Numbered from the stretch's first letter, positions 27,663-36,682 are shown. The stretch is 40,096 bases of DNA from Acidobacteriota bacterium (GCA_016870995.1 VFZU01000048.1:1-40096), one strand, 5' to 3'. A program made the numbers and translations. The notes: generated by a model not told the origin, from the sequence alone.

Positions 27663-30600
27663 TCAAAACACGAATCGAAGCTGAGCCTGCAAGGTCCGCG
27701 GATTTTGATATCCCGTGGCCACGCCCACACCAGCGTTCTTCGGCTGTGAGCGCGACGGAATCAAGGCCCCATTCGCATCAAAGGGCAGATTGTTGACCGT
27801 CTGATTCAGCGGACTCACCAGCGCCATCGTGGTATTGCGGCCCGTAATGCGCGCTTCGTTCGGGGCATTGAAGATATCAAGCCGGAACTGCAACCGCCGC
27901 GATTCGCCTACCCGCACTTCGCGAGCAATCGAAAAATCAAGCGCCTGGAAGAAGCATCCGCGCAGGTAATCAGAACCCGACTCCAATCCAACGCTCCCCA
28001 CCGACGGGCCGGTAAAGGAGGCCACATTGAACTGCTGATGGATGTTGGCGCTGCAACCGGAACCGGGGTCTCCCAAAATCCGAACGCGCCCGCCGTAGTT
28101 CGGCGAACCGGTGACGTTCTGATTGCCACCGCCGCCCTGGTAAGAATAGCCCAGCGTGTATGCGCCACCCGTGGTGGCCGTCCAAACACCCGAGAACCGC
28201 CAGTCGTTTGTAATCAACTTCAGCAATTGAGCCGCGGCGGAGCTGTTCCGCTTCGTGCCTGGAATCTCCCAAACGAAATTGCCCTTGAAGTAATGCCGGT
28301 TCGGAACGAAGTCGCCAAGAAGGCGATCCTGATCCTTCTGATCGGGCCGCTCGAAAAACGACCCGTCGGGATTGTGCTGCAGACGCGCGGGAGTGCTGCC
28401 CTTTTGCGAAAGAAGAATGGTGTCGTTCAAACCAAACGAGAGGCCTCGTGTAAAGCGTCGCGTGAGCGACAGTTCCAAAGTGTGCGCCGTCAGCCAGCCA
28501 CGCGGGATGGCCTGGCTGATGCCGCTAAAGCCACGATAGGCGCGCATCTGATCTGTAGGCAGCACAGCGCCGCCCGGCAGAGGATTGGTTTGCGTCGGAT
28601 CCTGATTGCCAGGCAAAAACGCTGCGCCGAAATCGACAGCGTTGATATCCACATTCTCCACCAGGTTGTAAGCACGCTCGCCCGTGTAAGCCATGTCGAG
28701 CACAGTGGAGCCGGGCAGCATGAACTGCACGCCGGTGTTCCACTGCCAGGTGGCGGGGAGTCCGCTCTTGTATTGATAGACAGAAAGCGAGGGCGGGGCT
28801 TCTGTGGTCAAGCCGCCGCTCAGCGACTGCAAGCCTGCATAGCGCAGCGTGAGGTTGCGGATCGTCGGCGGATTCTGAATTTGGCCGAAGATCGAGTTTC
28901 CGGCGGGCCGGTCATAGAACAGACCACCGCCGCCGCGCAGCACAACCTTCTGCTTGCCGGTCACGTCCCAAGCCATGCCGAAGCGCGGCGCAGGCCGCAG
29001 CAAGGGCCACTCATACGTGGTCTTCGCGATCCCTTTGCCGGAGAGGAAAAGTCCGTTGGTCGCATTGCCGGTGCCTGGCACAAGAGTTCCGATCGCAACA
29101 ACACTGTTCGGCCCAAGCAGTTGGCCATTGCGTGGATCGCGGGCGCGACGGTTGGTGCCAGAGCATGGCGCGGCGCCGACGCAGCCGGGCAGATAAAGCA
29201 GCGGAGCCTCGCCAGCCTTCCATTGGTCCGGCAGGAAATTCGACGCCTGGCCAAACTTGTCGTATTGCGGCTGTTGACGCACGAAGCGGACACCGAAGTC
29301 CACCGTCAATCGGTTGGAGAGCTTCCAGTTGTCCTGAACAAAGAACTCGGTGTTGTCGTAGACGAGACTGCCTTCAACGTAGCGCGAGAACTGATTTTAG
29401 GAAGCGAAGTTGCCGAGCACCGCATTGGCGAAACCGAAGCCGGAATCAAGCGGGTTGTTCGCATCGTTACCGAAGTTGATGTTGCCGGCCCAGCCTTGCC
29501 GCTGCTGCGCCTTAAAGCTATGCGTGTTGTAGAAGCCTGTCTTCAGCGTGTGACGTCCCGTGATCTTGGTCAGATTGATCGAGACATCCTGCGTGCGGTT
29601 GATGTTGAGATAGCCCGGGAATGGGAAGTTCGGCGGGGCATTCCCAATGCGGCCGCCCCAGCCAAAGACCGGCACCATCTTGATGCGAGTGCCATCCCAA
29701 ATCGGTGGCTTCAAAGATTGCAGAGCCTGGTAGGCGTAATACTCGGGGTTGATCACGCCGGCATCAGGAAACAGCGAGGGCAGCGCAGACAGCCCGGCCT
29801 TGTCGAGATTGGCCTTCTCACTGGTCGGCAATCCACTCCCGCAGAATGTGGGGCCCGTGCCACCTTGTGCCAGCACACAACCGGCGAGTTCGTTTTGCGA
29901 ACGGCCGTAGGTGCCTTCCATAAACGTTGTGGGATTGATGCTGTAGTTGATCGTGGTGGCCACCAGTGTGATGAATGGATGGTATTGCGTCGAATCGTTG
30001 AAGCCTGGCAGGTTGCCGAGGATCGTTGGATTCTGTTGCCTCCAGCCGCTCATCTTGAATGAACCGCGCAACTTGCTGAACGGTTGGTAGTCAATGCGTA
30101 GGACAGGTTGTTGCGACATCAGCGGCTGATTTGGCGTCGTTCCTTCGTAGTTGCAAGGTACGCCCGGAACAGAAACGTTGGGCATTGGGAATAGATTCAG
30201 AATCTGCTGGCCTGTGGAATAAAGCCGGCTCTGCGGAATCTTGCCGAGAATGCCTCCATCCTGAAAGCAACCTGCCTGACTGGCCGCCGAGCAGGCACCG
30301 GGCAACAGCGGATCTTTGATGTAAGGGAATAGAACGCCGTTGTTGTCCGTGGATCGTGAGAAATCGCCCGCGCGCTCGAGCGCTGTGGGAAAGCGATAGC
30401 GGACGATGGAACCACCGGTGGTGCGAGGCGAGTACTCGTGAGCGTAGAAGAAGAACAGCTTGTTCTCGCGACCAGGCCGGCCGATGGGACCTCCAACGGA
30501 ATAGCCAAGATCTTTGTCGTCGAAGTTGGCTTTGGGGTCGCCATTCAGTTTGGCCGTCTGACTGATGGCGTTCCATTTGGAACGGCGCATCACCATGTAA

Positions 30601-31340
30601 GCCGAGCCGTGAATTTGGTTCGTGCCGCTCTTGGTCACAGCGCTGATCTGCAGCCCGCTCGATCGACCGTATTCGGCCTGATAGTTCGAGACAAGCATCT
30701 TCACTTCAGCGATCGACTCCACGTTCATCTGCAGCAGGATGCCGTTGTTACCGGTGTCCATTGTGGAAACGCCGTCCATCATGATGTTGTTGTTGCTGCC
30801 GCCGGTGGAGGCGCGATCACCAATGCGGCTGGTGCCGGTGACGCCGGGCGAGAGTGATGCGAGTGCTGTGAAGCTCCGGTTGGCAATGGGCAGGTTCTGC
30901 ACGGCCGCGGGCGTGATCGAGAAGGAGCGTTCGGCGCTCTGCGTCTGAAGCTGAGCGCTCTCGGCGCTAATCGTGATGCTCTCGGCAACTGCACCGACTT
31001 CGAGAGTCAGGATGCCGAGGCTGCTCTGGTCGCCCGCGCTCACTGCGATTCCCGGGCGCTTGAGGCTCTTGAATCCTTTGAGGCTGACCTCCAGCGTGTA
31101 GGTGCCCGGCGGAATATTGGGGATAACGACGTCACCATTGGTTGACGAGTTAACCTCGGGCAGCCGCAGCCCACGACCTTCGTTGAGAAGCGTGGCAGTG
31201 GCCCCTGAGATTGCAGCCGATTGGCTATCGCGAACACTGAAAGACAACGTGCCTGTAGTGAGCTGTCCAAATGCAGTGAATGCTCCGCAGACAGCGAGAA
31301 TGGGCATCAGCAGTGCCCCAGGACGCTTGTTGTGGTTCAT
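27663..31340 (-). pseudogene. Oar-like TonB-dependent receptor gene with in-frame TAA
   Basis: Encodes a large outer-membrane transporter of the type expanded in Acidobacteriota. Order: signal peptide (LLMPILAVCGAFTAFGQ), carboxypeptidase-regulatory-like domain (LSFSVRDSQSAAISGATATL to GTYTLEVSLKGFKS), plug domain (QNLPIANRSFTALASLSPGV, then NNNIMMDGV and VSNYQAEYGRSSG), and a long beta-barrel ending in a C-terminal aromatic residue (LQAQLRFVF). TAA at 29397-29399 interrupts the barrel after LGNFAS. The same frame continues with NQFSRYVEGSLVYDNTEFFV, so a tyrosine codon (TAT or TAC) probably became TAA. Full reading length would be about 1225 codons. Start is ATG 31340 with AAGGGA upstream. 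Without its last ~580 residues the barrel cannot close. The ligand is unknown; the UlaG-like and GH3 neighbours upstream hint at a carbohydrate. Confidence 0.88.
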
Positions 31341-31362
31341 GGATATCCCTTTGTTTCGTTTC

Positions 31363-31383
31363 AGAAACAATATCATTGTTTCT
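31363..31383. promoter_or_regulatory. Palindromic operator candidate upstream of the TonB receptor gene
   Basis: Perfect 9-bp inverted repeat AGAAACAAT-atc-ATTGTTTCT, 22 nt upstream of ATG 31340. A further TTGTTTC at 31351-31357 makes an overlapping inverted pair with GAAACAA at 31364-31370. On the minus strand a TTGACG (31410-31405) lies 21 nt before the palindrome. Its position between a possible -35 and the start codon is typical of a repressor operator. No cognate regulator is encoded beside it. Confidence 0.6.
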
Positions 31384-31406
31384 TCGTAAGAAGGGCACCA
31401 ACCACG

Positions 31407-32102
31407 TCAAAGCTCGATCGTTACACCAGGGTTCGGTGCCAGCACCTTTACGTGTGGCAAATCTGAGATCAATTCTGCCAGGGCCTCAGGTGTTCCAGTC
31501 AAGGGCGGAAACGTTCCGTAGTGCATCGGGATGATCGTTTGGGATCGCAGCATTCGGCAGGCCAACGCCGCTTGCTTTGGCCCCATGGTGTAGAAATCGC
31601 CGATGGGTAGGATCGAGACTTGCGGTTGATAAAGATCCGCAATCAGGCGCATGTCTCCAAAGACGTCCGTGTCACCTGCGAAGTAGATCGCACGTCCATC
31701 GGGTAGGGTGATCACGATTCCGCAGGCGTCGCCCAGTGGAACGAACTTTCCGTCCTCGACAGTAGTGGAGGAGTGCGAAGCGAAGACAAGAGTGATGGTC
31801 AAAGGACCGAGTTGATAGCTTCCACCCTTGTTCATCCCGACACCATTGGTTGCACCCTTGCTCCCAAGCCATGCGATGAGGTCATCGATGCCGACAACAG
31901 GACAGCCGAAGCGCGCCGACAGCGAGAGAACACTTCCGATGTGATCGGAGTGGCCATGTGAGAGCAGGATGCCATCGAGCCGAGTGAGCTCGTAGTTGGC
32001 CGGAGCCTTGGGGTTTTCCAGCCAGGGGTCGATCAGGTAAACCTCTCCCGTAGAGAGCTTCAATTCAAAGGTGCTGTGGCCGAGCCAGGTGAGATGAACC
32101 AT
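31407..32102 (-). CDS. UPF0173-type metallo-beta-lactamase-fold hydrolase
   Basis: MBL-fold metal-dependent hydrolase of the UlaG/UPF0173 group. Motifs: WLGHSTFEL at the N-terminus, the metal motif SHGHSDHIG, a FASHSST histidine, FAGDTDVFGDM and MHYGTFPPLTG. At 231 residues it is typical. Related proteins hydrolyse lactones or phosphodiesters, but the group has no single function. Its ATG directly abuts the TGA of the GH3 gene upstream, so the two are translationally coupled. That supports a role in processing sugar-derived products, as an inference. Confidence 0.88.
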   Translation of the reverse strand: MVHLTWLGHSTFELKLSTGEVYLIDPWLENPKAPANYELTRLDGILLSHGHSDHIGSVLSLSARFGCPVVGIDDLIAWLGSKGATNGVGMNKGGSYQLGPLTITLVFASHSSTTVEDGKFVPLGDACGIVITLPDGRAIYFAGDTDVFGDMRLIADLYQPQVSILPIGDFYTMGPKQAALACRMLRSQTIIPMHYGTFPPLTGTPEALAELISDLPHVKVLAPNPGVTIEL

Positions 32103-33794
32103 TCAGTCATTTTCGCTTATCGTGACGGGGGGTTTGGCTCGCATCGGAACTTCTCCAAACAGGCCACGGATCAGCGCCGCTTCGCTGGTGACGGTTGAGG
32201 AATAAGTGGCGATCTGCGCGTTGGCTTTACCAAAGCTGCGCAGCATGTAAGGGCTGCCGAGAGCGCAAAGCACGAAGGGCCTGCCGATGCTTGAGACCTC
32301 ACTGAGGAAGCTGGCATAGGCCGGCGGGATGGATACGAATGCACCGATGACGATGGTGGAACAGTCGTTGAGCTTGGAGGCGGTCGCGCTGAGATCAGCA
32401 GGCTTCAACGTCGGGTCGAGCCAATAGGTCCGCATGTTTGGCGCTCGAGTCAGAGCTTCTTCGATCATGCGCTTGCCAGAATTGGACTGTCGATTTTCGG
32501 CCAGCGTCACAAGACACGCAGAGGAAGGATCTTTGAGAGGAAAGACGTTCGCATCCGCCTTGATGGTCGAGAGTGCCTGTTCGGCGATCGATTGAGCCAG
32601 TTGCGTGTACTCGGGTGAGTCGATCTGCTCGCTGAGATTTTCGAGATTGACCAAGCGGCTTTGAAACAAACCAAGGCGGTGCTTGGCGAGTAGCAGCTTG
32701 ATGACACTACGCTCGAGGCGGTCTCGCTTGAGGCGTCCAGTTTGAATAGCGGCGGCCATCGCTTGGATGGCGGCATCCGCATTGGCAGGAACAAGCAGCA
32801 CATCGGCACCAGCTTCGATCGCACGCACCGCAGCCTCGCCCGAAGGAAACTGCCCCTTGAGCCCCTGCATGTCCATCGCGTCGGTAACGATGAGGCCGTC
32901 AAAACCAAGATCCTTGCGCAGTAGCCCCGTAAGAACTTTATTCGACAGCGTCGCCGGAATGTCGCGATCTTCGATGGCCGGCACAGCCAGGTGTCCGGTC
33001 ATGACGCCGTCCACCCCAGAAGCAATCGCAGCACGAAAGGGGGCAAGCTCAACGTCATTGAGGCGTGCCTTGTCGGCGCTCACTCGCGCCAGCCCCAGAT
33101 GCGTGTCCACGGCGGTGTCGCCATGGCCAGGAAAGTGCTTCACCGTAACAAGAATGCCGTTGCGCCGAACCGAATGTGCTCCTTCGATGAAAGCCTTGAC
33201 GTGTGCGGTAACCAGGTCAGCGCGCTCGCCAAAACTGCGTGTGTTGATGACCGGGTTGTCCGGGTTGTTGTTCACGTCGGCAACAGGCGCAAAAACCCAG
33301 TGCACACCCAACGCACGCGATTCCATCGCAGTCGCAGCACCCGTCTTGCGCGTCGCCTCAAGATCGTTTGCGGCGCCATAAGCCATCGCATGGGGAAATC
33401 GCGTGGTGTTGAGCACGCGCATCGAAGAGCCGCGTTCAAAGTCCCCACCAACGATCAGTGGAACGCGTGCCAGCTTCTGCATCCGGTTGAGGAACGTCGC
33501 CAGTGCAAAGGGCTCGGCCTGCCGCACCACTCCACCTTGCATGCGATTGAGGAGAATCAGACCACCGACTCCGGTGCGACCCACCAGACGTGCGTAGTCC
33601 TGAAATTCGCGGCGCGCGCTCGACGGGTTGTCGCCGTAAATGGGGATGACCACAAGTTGAGCGGCGAGCTGCCGTGTGGTCATGGCAAGAACCGCGCGGC
33701 GTATTTCCGGAGGAGTGTTGCGTGGAAATGAAATTGCCGCCAGAGGCGGCAATCCAAAAAGTAAAACCAGAACTAAATTTTGCAGCGCAGCCAC
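32103..33794 (-). CDS. GH3 beta-N-acetylglucosaminidase-like enzyme, exported
   Basis: Glycoside hydrolase family 3, NagZ-like, expected to release N-acetylglucosamine or a similar sugar. Key residues: Asp118 in GGDFERG, the signature KHFPGHGDT (219-227) with the NagZ-type His/Asp acid-base pair, and nucleophile Asp305 in VTDAMDM. The N-terminus (LVLVLLFGLPPLAA) looks like a signal peptide, unlike cytosolic NagZ. At 563 residues it has an extra C-terminal alpha/beta domain beyond the ~340-residue barrel, as in lipoprotein or exported NagZ relatives. It lies 20 nt after the receiver gene and its stop abuts the UPF0173 gene start. Murein turnover or chitin breakdown are both possible. Confidence 0.88.
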   Translation of the reverse strand: MAALQNLVLVLLFGLPPLAAISFPRNTPPEIRRAVLAMTTRQLAAQLVVIPIYGDNPSSARREFQDYARLVGRTGVGGLILLNRMQGGVVRQAEPFALATFLNRMQKLARVPLIVGGDFERGSSMRVLNTTRFPHAMAYGAANDLEATRKTGAATAMESRALGVHWVFAPVADVNNNPDNPVINTRSFGERADLVTAHVKAFIEGAHSVRRNGILVTVKHFPGHGDTAVDTHLGLARVSADKARLNDVELAPFRAAIASGVDGVMTGHLAVPAIEDRDIPATLSNKVLTGLLRKDLGFDGLIVTDAMDMQGLKGQFPSGEAAVRAIEAGADVLLVPANADAAIQAMAAAIQTGRLKRDRLERSVIKLLLAKHRLGLFQSRLVNLENLSEQIDSPEYTQLAQSIAEQALSTIKADANVFPLKDPSSACLVTLAENRQSNSGKRMIEEALTRAPNMRTYWLDPTLKPADLSATASKLNDCSTIVIGAFVSIPPAYASFLSEVSSIGRPFVLCALGSPYMLRSFGKANAQIATYSSTVTSEAALIRGLFGEVPMRAKPPVTISEND

Positions 33795-33814
33795 AGTCAG
33801 ACTATACCGTGCGC

Positions 33815-34276
33815 CTACCCTGCTTTGGGTTTGGCTTTGACGGACTTCGAAACCGTCTGCGAGCTGGCCTGCTTACGGGCCGGCTTCCGAGTCAACAATC
33901 GCCTCACAGTGCTCAGCAGCACTTGCACTTCATTGGCGCTTTTCTGCACGACGGCATCGGCGCCCGTCTTATCTTCGCTAATCCCCGCATTATCTGCGAA
34001 CCCAGACAACAAGACGATCGGTGAGGGGAAATGGTTTTCCCGCAACCGGCGGATCAATTCGATGCCATCCATCTTGGGCATCTTCCAATCCGTGATTACG
34101 AGATCAAAGGAATTCGAATCGACAGCGGTCAAAGCATCGACCCCGTTAGGGGCCGTGATCACTGTGTGTCCCAACTCTTCGAGCACAACCCGGCGGGCCG
34201 CGAGGCCCATCTTGTTGTCATCCACCAAAAGAATAATTGCGGAAAATGACGCGGTGGAGGATTTGGCAATTCTCAT
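33815..34276 (-). CDS. Stand-alone receiver-domain protein with basic tail
   Basis: Single-domain response regulator. The CheY-like fold shows the acidic pair Asp19/Asp20 (LVDD), phospho-acceptor Asp63 in VITDWKMPKMDG, Ser91 (LLSGF) in place of Thr, and Lys112 (VVQKS). There is no output domain. The last ~25 residues are lysine/arginine-rich (TRKPARKQASSQ and KSVKAKPKAG), unusual for CheY-type proteins and perhaps a nucleic-acid or polyanion contact. ATG 34276 is preferred over TTG 34291 because AAAGGA sits 5 nt upstream of it. No partner kinase is adjacent. A phosphorelay with a hybrid kinase is possible but not shown. Confidence 0.88.
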   Translation of the reverse strand: MRIAKSSTASFSAIILLVDDNKMGLAARRVVLEELGHTVITAPNGVDALTAVDSNSFDLVITDWKMPKMDGIELIRRLRENHFPSPIVLLSGFADNAGISEDKTGADAVVQKSANEVQVLLSTVRRLLTRKPARKQASSQTVSKSVKAKPKAG

Positions 34277-34331
34277 GAGAATCCTTTGCAAGGTAGCAGA
34301 CTCTAAAATAGCCCGTCAACACTTCGCTATT

Positions 34332-34354
34332 TGCTTCATTCGAAGCAGTTTTTT
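34332..34354 (+). terminator. Plus-strand terminator-like hairpin between two minus-strand genes
   Basis: TGCTTC-attc-GAAGCA (6-bp perfect stem, 4-nt loop) followed by G and six Ts on the + strand. The flanking genes are both on the minus strand, so it does not end an annotated transcript. It could stop antisense transcription, or the stem could serve another purpose. Confidence 0.4.
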
Positions 34355-34377
34355 CCGCTTGACATCCGAGCGGTCGA

Positions 34378-35544
34378 TTATTCGACTTCGCGCGGAGCCG
34401 TGTAGCCAACTTTAGCTACGATCTGATACTTGATGGGCTTGTTCTTCTCATCGAGAATGCGCAATGGTTCGTTGGTGGCCGGGTTGATCAGTTCCACTTT
34501 CAGCTTGCGGAATTTGCCGTCCTTCGCTTGGTTCGTTGGAGCATACGTGATCGAATACTGATTGCGCAACGACTGATGAATCGCCCCATAGATTCCAGGA
34601 AATTCGCCAAAGAAGCGAGGGAAGAAACTCATGCCGCCAGACTCCTTGGCGAAGGTGCGCATCTGGTTGTCGGCTTGCAGGAAGTCCAGACGCTGGATCG
34701 CACCCATGCCCCCTCGTGCATCCACGATTTCGCGGAGCGCCTGCATGATGCCGATTGCGTAGATCGGCACACCCGCGGTTTGCAATCGCTTGCGTGCTTG
34801 ATCAAAGGTCTGCTTTGAAAACGTGTCGACCCCAGAGGCGATCACTACGATCGCTTTGCGTCCTTCGATCTCGCTCATGCGTTCGGCGGTATCGGTCAGG
34901 GCATCGTAAAGGTTGGATTCACTAAAGGCGGCGATACGCAATCGCTGCATCGCTTCATAAGCTTTGCGCTTGTCTGCAGAAAAATCGCTCAGGATTTCAG
35001 GCCGCAGATCGTAGGCAACAACGGCAACATAATCTTCAGGTTTCAACGTCTGTAGAAAGCCATAGGACGCCTGCAGCGTCTCATACCAACTGCTGGTCCA
35101 ATACTGCTGGTAGAGGTTTGAGAACTCAATCACCATGCAAACCGTCATCGGTGCTTCACCCATCGCAAAGCCACCAATCTTCTGCGGAACATTTTCCTCG
35201 AGGACTCGGAAGTTGCCAGCCGGGATATTCGGGATGAATCGTCCTTTGTTGTCCAGAACGGCCACATCGACGCTGACGCTCGTTGTATCCGAACGGAACG
35301 TAGGTACGCCTTCCGGAAGCTCCTGCCCCTTCTTGTTGAGCTTGGACGGAATCTTCTCGAGCTCTGGCTCGGGAGGCGCGTCTGGTGAAGTTTTCTTGCG
35401 AGGACGCGCTACGGTTTCCCCACTTTCCTTCTTGGGACCGCTTTGCGCCTGGGCGGGTTCGATCCAGCAAAGAGTTCCAATCGCAAGACTACCGGCGATC
35501 AACGCTGCGGCAATGGGTTTGGAAAGAAAGGCCTTGAACTTCAT
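34378..35544 (-). CDS. VWFA-related Acidobacteria-type secreted protein
   Basis: Second member of the lineage-specific VWFA family in the window. It has an N-terminal signal (AAALIAGSLAIGTLCW), then a charged, proline-rich linker (about 30-85) before the family segment TTSVSVDVAVLDNKGRFIPN and FRVLEENVPQKIGGF. The A-domain strand MTVCMVIEFSNLYQ carries Glu where the metal-site Asp should be, so the metal site is probably lost. The C-terminal NQYSITYAPTNQAKDGKFRKL segment is typical. ATG 35544 is chosen; GTG 35553 is possible. It follows the rhomboid gene by 15 nt and is likely co-transcribed with it. Function unknown; envelope surface location inferred. Confidence 0.85.
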   Translation of the reverse strand: MKFKAFLSKPIAAALIAGSLAIGTLCWIEPAQAQSGPKKESGETVARPRKKTSPDAPPEPELEKIPSKLNKKGQELPEGVPTFRSDTTSVSVDVAVLDNKGRFIPNIPAGNFRVLEENVPQKIGGFAMGEAPMTVCMVIEFSNLYQQYWTSSWYETLQASYGFLQTLKPEDYVAVVAYDLRPEILSDFSADKRKAYEAMQRLRIAAFSESNLYDALTDTAERMSEIEGRKAIVVIASGVDTFSKQTFDQARKRLQTAGVPIYAIGIMQALREIVDARGGMGAIQRLDFLQADNQMRTFAKESGGMSFFPRFFGEFPGIYGAIHQSLRNQYSITYAPTNQAKDGKFRKLKVELINPATNEPLRILDEKNKPIKYQIVAKVGYTAPREVE

Positions 35545-35559
35545 GGGTGTCACTTTATC

Positions 35560-36336
35560 CTAGTTGACGTACGGACCGTCTTTGCGGTTCTGCTTTGACA
35601 TGTAAACTTGAAACTTTTTGCGAGCGCGGCGGAGCTTGTAGTCAGCCCAGGCTTGTTCCAGCTGCCGCTTCAGCGAAGGCCGCGAAGGCCCGCGACGATT
35701 CATTGCAGCTTTGCCCTGCGCCGTCCTCAGCAACAGGAAGGCCACCAACATTCCACCTAGATGGGCGATATGGCTGACGCCGCTGTTCACCTTGAGTGAA
35801 CTCAGAAATGTGATCGCGCCGATGATCATCACCAAGTACTTGGCTTTGATCGGAAATAGAAAACTGTAAAGAACCGTGGCATCCGGGAACAACATGCCGA
35901 ACGCGAGTAAAAGTCCGAAAATGGCCCCGCTGGCTCCGATGGTAGCGATGGCTTCAGTGTTGGTCAGATAACCTGCCACAATCACGCACAGTCCAGCACC
36001 AACGCCGCAGATGAAATAAAAGCGAAGGAACCGCTCCGTGCCCCAAGTCTCTTCGAGAGTTTTGCCGAACATGTAAAGCGAGAGCATGTTCAGCAGAATA
36101 TGGCTGAAGCCAAAAGGATCGTGCAGGAAGAGATAGGTGAGAGGTTGCCAGACTCGCAGCCCCTCAACAGTTTGCTCAGGAACGAGTCGAAACGGGCTGA
36201 AGAGGGCTCCCCAGCCGACAATCATGGCAAGGTAATAAGCCACGAAGACGGCAGTGTTCGCGATCAGGAGCCACTTAACGCCTTGGGGAACGGACATCGA
36301 CGATGTCGCGAATGAAGAGCCGCCTGGATAACGCAT
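35560..36336 (-). CDS. Rhomboid family intramembrane serine protease
   Basis: Cleaves substrate membrane helices inside the bilayer. The catalytic dyad is Ser136 in GASGAIFG and His192 in SHIAHLGG. Also present are the loop-1-like WQPLTYLFLH and the FSHILLNMLSLYMFG helix with its conserved HxxxN pattern. There are six predicted membrane helices and a basic cytoplasmic C-terminus (RRGPSRPSLKRQ to end). At 258 residues the size is normal. It lies just upstream of the VWFA gene. An exported VWFA protein as a substrate is an attractive but unproven idea. Confidence 0.92.
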   Translation of the reverse strand: MRYPGGSSFATSSMSVPQGVKWLLIANTAVFVAYYLAMIVGWGALFSPFRLVPEQTVEGLRVWQPLTYLFLHDPFGFSHILLNMLSLYMFGKTLEETWGTERFLRFYFICGVGAGLCVIVAGYLTNTEAIATIGASGAIFGLLLAFGMLFPDATVLYSFLFPIKAKYLVMIIGAITFLSSLKVNSGVSHIAHLGGMLVAFLLLRTAQGKAAMNRRGPSRPSLKRQLEQAWADYKLRRARKKFQVYMSKQNRKDGPYVN

Positions 36337-36380
36337 GCTGTCGTAGTTTCAAGATAACAAAGCTGGGATTGAGGAATTCA

Positions 36381-36395
36381 GACACACAGTGTGTC
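36381..36395. promoter_or_regulatory. 15-bp palindrome upstream of rhomboid gene
   Basis: GACACAC-a-GTGTGTC, a perfect 7-bp inverted repeat with one central base, 45 nt upstream of the rhomboid ATG and directly after the stop of the small membrane protein gene. It fits a dimeric repressor site. Being GC-poor with no T-run, it is less like a terminator. Confidence 0.45.
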
Positions 36396-36397
36396 GA

Positions 36398-36682
36398 CTA
36401 GGCACGCTGAAGCCGACGCGTGAGCCACGATTGTCCGGCGAGCATCGACAACCCGGAAAATGCCCAAAGTTGCCAATGAGACCACACACCTTCAGAAATT
36501 AGAAAATCCGCAGTCCAGCCAAGATCAGAGCTAAATCGCCACAAAGCAAGGAGAAAAGCCGCCATCGAAGCAGGCTTGAGCAAGTGAATCAGCAAATGGC
36601 CAGCCTCAATCAGATCCTTGTTGAGCCGAACTTCCGGCAGGACAAAAACGGGGGCGACACGAACAATAACCTTTACAGACAT
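36398..36682 (-). CDS. Small membrane protein of unknown function (94 aa)
   Basis: Has two hydrophobic segments (PASMAAFLLALWRFSSDLGW and WQLWAFSGLSMLAG) separated by a loop with the pattern SEGVWSHWQ. The layout of a tryptophan-rich helix, a short loop with 'SHWQ' and a second helix resembles small Acidobacteria proteins I have seen, without known function. ATG 36682 is preferred over the longer frame to 36736, because the upstream 18 residues lack any such character. Confidence 0.6.
   Translation of the reverse strand: MSVKVIVRVAPVFVLPEVRLNKDLIEAGHLLIHLLKPASMAAFLLALWRFSSDLGWTADFLISEGVWSHWQLWAFSGLSMLAGQSWLTRRLQRA

Noticed and set aside
588-29399. Stop-codon reassignment, selenocysteine or pyrrolysine as an explanation for the in-frame stops
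   Set aside because: All three stop codons are affected, the interrupted positions are ordinary residues in homologues, housekeeping genes use normal stops, and no SECIS-like or Pyl machinery is seen.
28038-30062. 674-codon open frame on the + strand opposite the TonB receptor gene
   Set aside because: It mirrors the codon pattern of the receptor gene, has no recognisable domain and no ribosome-binding site. It is an antisense shadow.
32767-33731. Two long + strand frames (204 and 246 codons) opposite the GH3 gene
   Set aside because: Basic, low-complexity translations typical of antisense frames, with the GH3 motifs clear on the other strand.
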